Shown here piece by piece: positions 9,301 to 15,300 of a DNA stretch of 17,979 bases. Positions within the stretch are counted from its first letter, which is position 1, and every line of letters starts with the position of its first letter. The DNA comes from Saccoglossus kowalevskii (Eukaryota > Hemichordata > Enteropneusta > Harrimaniidae), in the NCBI RefSeq assembly GCF_000003605.2, contig NW_003135349.1, forward strand, positions 401,095 through 419,073, read 5' to 3'. A model generated the notes under the pieces. The model made no database searches and was not told the DNA's origin. It saw only the letters and a list, made by a program, of their open reading frames with translations. Both the position numbers and the translations under genes were made by a program.

Positions 9301-12300
9301 TAACAAGAAGTCGAGAATTGAAGATATCATCACGAAATGAACAAATCTGAGAAAGGTCTAGATGTAGTATCTATATATGTAATATCAAAGCAATTGAACT
9401 TTTGGTTTTTAACAAGTCGAAAATATCACTTTTTACCAAAAATTACAAAAATATTCACCAAAATTAGAGAATTGAAGATATCATCACAAAATGAACAAAT
9501 CTGAGAGAGGTCCACATGTAGTACCTATATATGTGTAATATCAAAGCAATCGGACTTACAGTTTTTAACAAGAAGTCGAAAATATAACTTTTTACCAAAC
9601 ATTTTTTTACCAAAAATTACAAAAATATTCACCAAAATTAGAGAATTGAAGACATCATCACAAAATGAACAAATCTGAGAGAGGTCCACATGTAGTACCT
9701 ATATATGTAATATCAAAGCAATCGGACTTGCGGTTTTTAACAAGAAGTCGAAAATATCACTTTTTACCAAAAATTTACAAAAATATTCACCAAAATTAGA
9801 GAATTGAAGATATCATCACGAAATGAACAAATCTGAGAGAGGTCCACATGTACCATAGTACCTATATATGTAGTATCAAAGCAATTGGACTTGCGGTTTT
9901 TAACAAGAAGTCGAAAATATCACTTTTTACCAAAAATGACAAAAATATTCACCAAAATTAGAGAATTGAAGATATCAACATGAAATGAAGAAACCTAAGA
10001 GAGGTCTACCCAAGGTACATATACACCAAGTATCAAAGCATTCAGGCTTGTAGTTTTCAAGAAGAAATCGTAAAAGTAAAACATTGACACGGACGACGAC
10101 GGACAATCACTCATATGATAAGCTCCGCTCGACAAAGTCGACAGCGGAGCTAAAAAGTCATGAATAATTTTAATCATAGACACACCTTTGTGATATAAGT
10201 GCATGTGCTAGTAATCTATAAATATACACCGCATCATATGTTAATATGACAGGGCTATATCCAGTATGTCCCGATATAAAAGCAGGTACATGTAGGAGCA
10301 TTAATAAACGAAATAACAATGTTGCAAATCAATTATTTAAAGAGCTTTATTTTCATCCAATGTAATAGACCAAAACGTATATATATGCTATTAGTGTAAA
10401 TGTAGACAATTTTTATAAGTCTAGAATCCAAAACAATAGAATTTCCTGTTTTGTAAATTTTCTCTTATTTGCCAGCAGTATTGAATGTTATTGAGGTCAC
10501 ATCCAAACACCTTCCTTTGTTTGCATTGGAACAAGTAGACCTATATAATATGACATGGAAATAGAATCCTGACATTTAAGCCAAATGTCCACACAGCACA
10601 AAGAAAAAACATACAAACAGGAAAAAGACATATAAAAGTAAGGTTATCATGGGAATATCTCACATCGAGTATGGCAGTACGGAAACACACCGACCTCCAT
10701 AAAACTTGATATGAATACCATTGTGTTTTCTTGCATGCTATTTTCTTATGACAACATTGTATTATATATTTAGAATAAAAATGTTACATTGTCAATTTTA
10801 GGAGTTATTGTCTTTGGAAGAAATTGGATCACTGCATCCTAACTAGAGAACGCTAGAACATGTTTAAATAGGCATGCATTTACAACATAAGCATAACAAA
10901 ATATGCATAAATTTGAATATATTTAAATACAAAATTAGAAATGATGTCAACTTACACTGAGCTTCAGGTACTATGTCAGGACGTGCAGCGGTTAGTAACT
11001 CGGCCATTGTCTCATACGCTTTACTTTGATCCTCCTGTGAAACGTCACTGTCTTCTTTTAAACGTTTCTCAGGTTGAGGGGAATTTGTATCGGTTAACGA
11101 TGACGAGGATGCTGTATCATTGTTTGTATCACTCACATTAGGGAATGTTTTTTTTGTACTTTGGTTCACGGGCAGACTTGATGAATGTGATCGTGAGCGC
11201 TTTATTTTCTGTTTACCACCCGGTGTTCTGTCTTCTCGTACAGCTGTGAAGCGTTATAAAAGAACAATTATATTATGGGATAGAAGAATAAAGTAACCCA
11301 TAACACTGTAGGTACAAACAAGTTGTGAATGTGTGATACCAGGTCACAGGTGATAATCTTTTTATCACATACCAACTCGGTATGGCAAAAAAAAGACAAA
11401 TATATATACAAATCATATACTGTGAAATACTTTATTTTAGTTGGAATTAATTTTTGCTGAAAAGACTTACTGGGTGATGGAATTTATTTTCACTGATTTT
11501 TGACAATCAGAATGTAAAATATAGGAAAAAAGGTATATTCGCTGGATTTTATTTTCACTGAATCATTCTTCACCGAAAATAGCGAAAATAAATTACAAGC
11601 GAAAATAAAGTATTTTAAAGTAACCCATGACACTGTAGGTACAAACAAGTTGTGAATGTGTGATATTAGGTGATAATCTTTTTATCACATACCAACTAGA
11701 TGTGCCAAAAAAAAAAAGACAATCTGTAATATACAAATCTTATACTAATTTATGATAATAAGGCTTGAAATTTAATAGCGACAATGGACATGTATTTGCA
11801 GTTAAGGCTGTTGACAGTTATAATCGGCAGAAATTTGACCATCTATCAATAAGTTTTCGGAATAAATTTTTAGTTGATATTCTTATAAGCTTACTACCGG
11901 TAGTTAGTAATACTGTAAAATCTGTATTAAAAACCGCAGCTTCTATTAAAATGGTACAATGCAACAGAGGGAATGCGGCTTCTATTAGAGCATCTACACA
12001 TATGAGAAATGATGAATTTTCGGTTCTTAAAAAGAATGAGTACAACTTGTATTAGGGATGTGGCTTCTAATACAGATTTTACGGTAATATTGACTGCCAG
12101 TCTGAAATTCTTGTATTGCAGCAATAGTTTTGTCGCATAATTGAATTTCTTTCGTTTCACAACTACAATGTATGAATGATATGCAGCTTGGTCATGTAAT
12201 AATACATGTACATGTACGTATCAGTTGACTCAGTTCATGTGCACACATGTATAACAAATAATTGATATACTGTATTCATATCTCAAATAAAAAACATGTA

Positions 12301-15300
12301 AACTGATAAACAGGGGTTTTTCTAGGAAAAAACTACAAGAGGGTACACTGCAATTCAGCTGTGACCTGAAGTGGGGTACTCCCTACCAGGGTGCGAAGTT
12401 TTTGATAATTCTAAGTTAAAACAGAGCATTCTATGGCAAAATTACTATCAGACAGGTCACAGTTGAAGACTGTGGCCACATGTGATCCCTGGTCAATCAG
12501 AATTTTATGGTTGCCAGCGGATCTGCTTCCTCGGGTAACAGGGCGCATGGCCATGGCATGAGAACGCTGTCCCACTGTTCCCTTGTTTAAAAAAATCCCT
12601 GGATAAACCAACAATATAATTTTACTGATTTATATATGAGGAAATTCTGATAGTGGTTATCACGAAATAGGTCAAACAGACGGTATCCCACCAGTTGATC
12701 ATTGAAGTTGATCGCATTTTCTGGTCTTTACTACGATCTATAATACTTTCTGCAAATATTTGTAACATTTACTAGACAGATTTTATATCTTTTATGAAAG
12801 CATAAGAGGTTACAGCCTTTTTTATGGTGTGATCAAGCATGAAACACACTCAGAATTTGTGTCAGTGAAATGTTTAGGTTCTCGTACATTGTACGATTCG
12901 GCATAAATTCCCCGAGATTACTGTAAAATATTTATTTTAGCTGGAATTATTTTCACTCCAAAGACTTTTTGGGTGTTTTGTATGGAATTAATTTTCACTG
13001 ATTTTTGACAAGTAGAATGTAAAATATAAGAAAAATAGTATATTCGCTGGATTTTATTTTCAGTGAATCATTCCTTAAGCGAAAATAGCGAAAATATTTG
13101 ACAGTATTTGGTTTTGTGTTTTCACTGATCAGGTGGAGAGGCCAAGGGTCAAACAGAGTAAAATACCAAAAATTATTGTAGTGCTCAGTGCCATAGCTCA
13201 CAGAGATAGGCTTATAGTATCGGTAATATATGGTACTTGTCTACATTATAAGTATATTGATGTGAAAGTTAAAAGAAATATATATAGATATATATATAAA
13301 AAAAAAAAAAATTAAGGACAGAAGTTCAAAGGTCAACTTAAAAATTGTAGGTAAAACGTTTCAACATTATATTTGTCAAACCAAAATTTGGCATGTTTCT
13401 ATAATTGCTTTGTTCATTTTGAACCAAACGGACATAATTTAACATTTTTGAAAGTTTTTTTTTACAGGATATAACCAGTCCGTTAAAGCGGGGGTGTCGT
13501 CACCTGCACATGCGTCAGATGGCATAGCGTGTCATTGTTTACAAACAAGCGTCTACCCATGATCCTTTGCGTTATTAGCGTGTGTTGTTATCGGCGCTTA
13601 GGACTCAATTCCCACACGTGCGCAGGTGGCGACCCTCACGCTTTAAGTAACCAGTTGTCACGTATTATGTGATTATTGAGCCTGACATGGGCGACTTGGG
13701 GTTAAGATATTAGTAGAACAAGGCAGACAGAACAAACCTTAACGATTATAAATGTCAAGTTGTATTTATAAATGTCTAAGATTTATAATCTTTCAGACTA
13801 CTCATAGTTACCACTGGCATTAAAAGTACGAAGTGTCTACGATGAATTTTTAATGGTTATCAGGAATATTAATATTAAACATATTCAAAGTAATGTCAAA
13901 ATGTCATCCAAAAATTGATAATAATTTTTTTTAATTACTACTAATAATTTTAATTATTGAAATCAAGATATCATGCTTTTCATTGTCAAGATGATGTACA
14001 TTGTATATTCATTACATATTTTTTATGATTTATTAAATATTTCAAAAAATATAGGACTTAATGTGTTATAGGACTTGCTGTAATAAGCAATAATTTACAA
14101 TTTTTGACCATAATTGTGTTTGTATTGTATATAAAATTCAACTGCATGTGTATTTGCATTTTTTTAGAGAAAAAAAACGGTAAGAAATTTGCATTGGAGT
14201 GTGTAGATGTATTTGTGGGGGTGTTGTGGGTGGGGTTGGATGGGGTGTTAGGCATCTGGATAGAAGTTGCCATTCTATAAGGCTTTAGGACAAGAAAATA
14301 AAATAAAATATGAAACTCTTTGTGAATGTAACAATGAAATTTTGATTGGAACAGATGACATTTTAACAGCGAATTATACTCAACTTCTTGGCAGTGGTGT
14401 CGATCCAGAAAACTACACTTGTAATTTTGCATTTTTTCAGAAAAAAATTCCTGGACACACATTTCTTGTGGCAGTCAAGTGAAAATGAGAATCAAAGAGT
14501 TTTATTTCCTAGCTTTAGTTTATAGCATGAGATATAATTTTTCAATTTCTCTTTTAATAGCCCCTATGCATGACCTCTAAGGGTCATACATCCTGGTACT
14601 TTGTGGTGTAAAATGAATGAGAATTTCAGAATTATATTCCTCCAAATTTCAAGCAGCTGTTATTAAAGTTCAAAACAAGTAGCCTCTCGTCTGAAACAGC
14701 TTCGCTGTGAGCATTTGCACATTTTAATTAAAGAATTGTAAATCTCATTACAAAATGAACAAATCTGAGATTGGTTCACATGAGGTTCCTATATATGTAA
14801 TATCAAAGCCATCAAAAATGTCACGTTTTTACCAAAAATGACATAAATATTCATCAAAATTAGAGAATTGAAGATATCATCACGAAATAAACAAATCTGA
14901 GAGAGGTCTACTTGAGGTATCTATATGTATTATATCAAAGCAATCAGATTTGCAGTTTTCAACAAGTCAAAAATGTCACGTTTTCACCAAAAATGATAAA
15001 AATATTCATCAAAATTAGAGAATTGAAGATATCATCACAAAATGAACAATGAAATAAAAAATGAAATAGCACAACTAGTTGCGTCACAGTTGCACAAAAT
15101 ATTGGGTTAGAGAGCACACTACCTATCGATATGCTCTAAATATTCACATACTAAACTGGGGAACTCGGGTGTAGCACCTGATACTCTCGGCTGGCGCCCT
15201 CTTACCGTATTGTCGATTGACTTTAAAGTCATAATGATATTTCTTGAGCCACGCACTTCCGTACAACATAAAATCTTTCTCAAATATTATTTTTCTCTGT

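Noticed and set aside
2981-10157. CRISPR-like array reading of the approximately 155-bp repeats
   Set aside because: The units are long, contiguous, diverged and lack spacers, and the context is a eukaryotic intron.
10941-11141. Plus-strand frame over exon 2
   Set aside because: It is the antisense shadow of the receptor exon.
11765-12160. Overlapping open frames on both strands
   Set aside because: They cross a MITE whose inverted ends explain the mirrored open frames.
14058-14462. 134-codon minus-strand frame, the longest open frame in the window
   Set aside because: Its content is a translation of AT-rich and GT-rich simple sequence (runs of Asn, Thr, Pro and Phe), with no domain.
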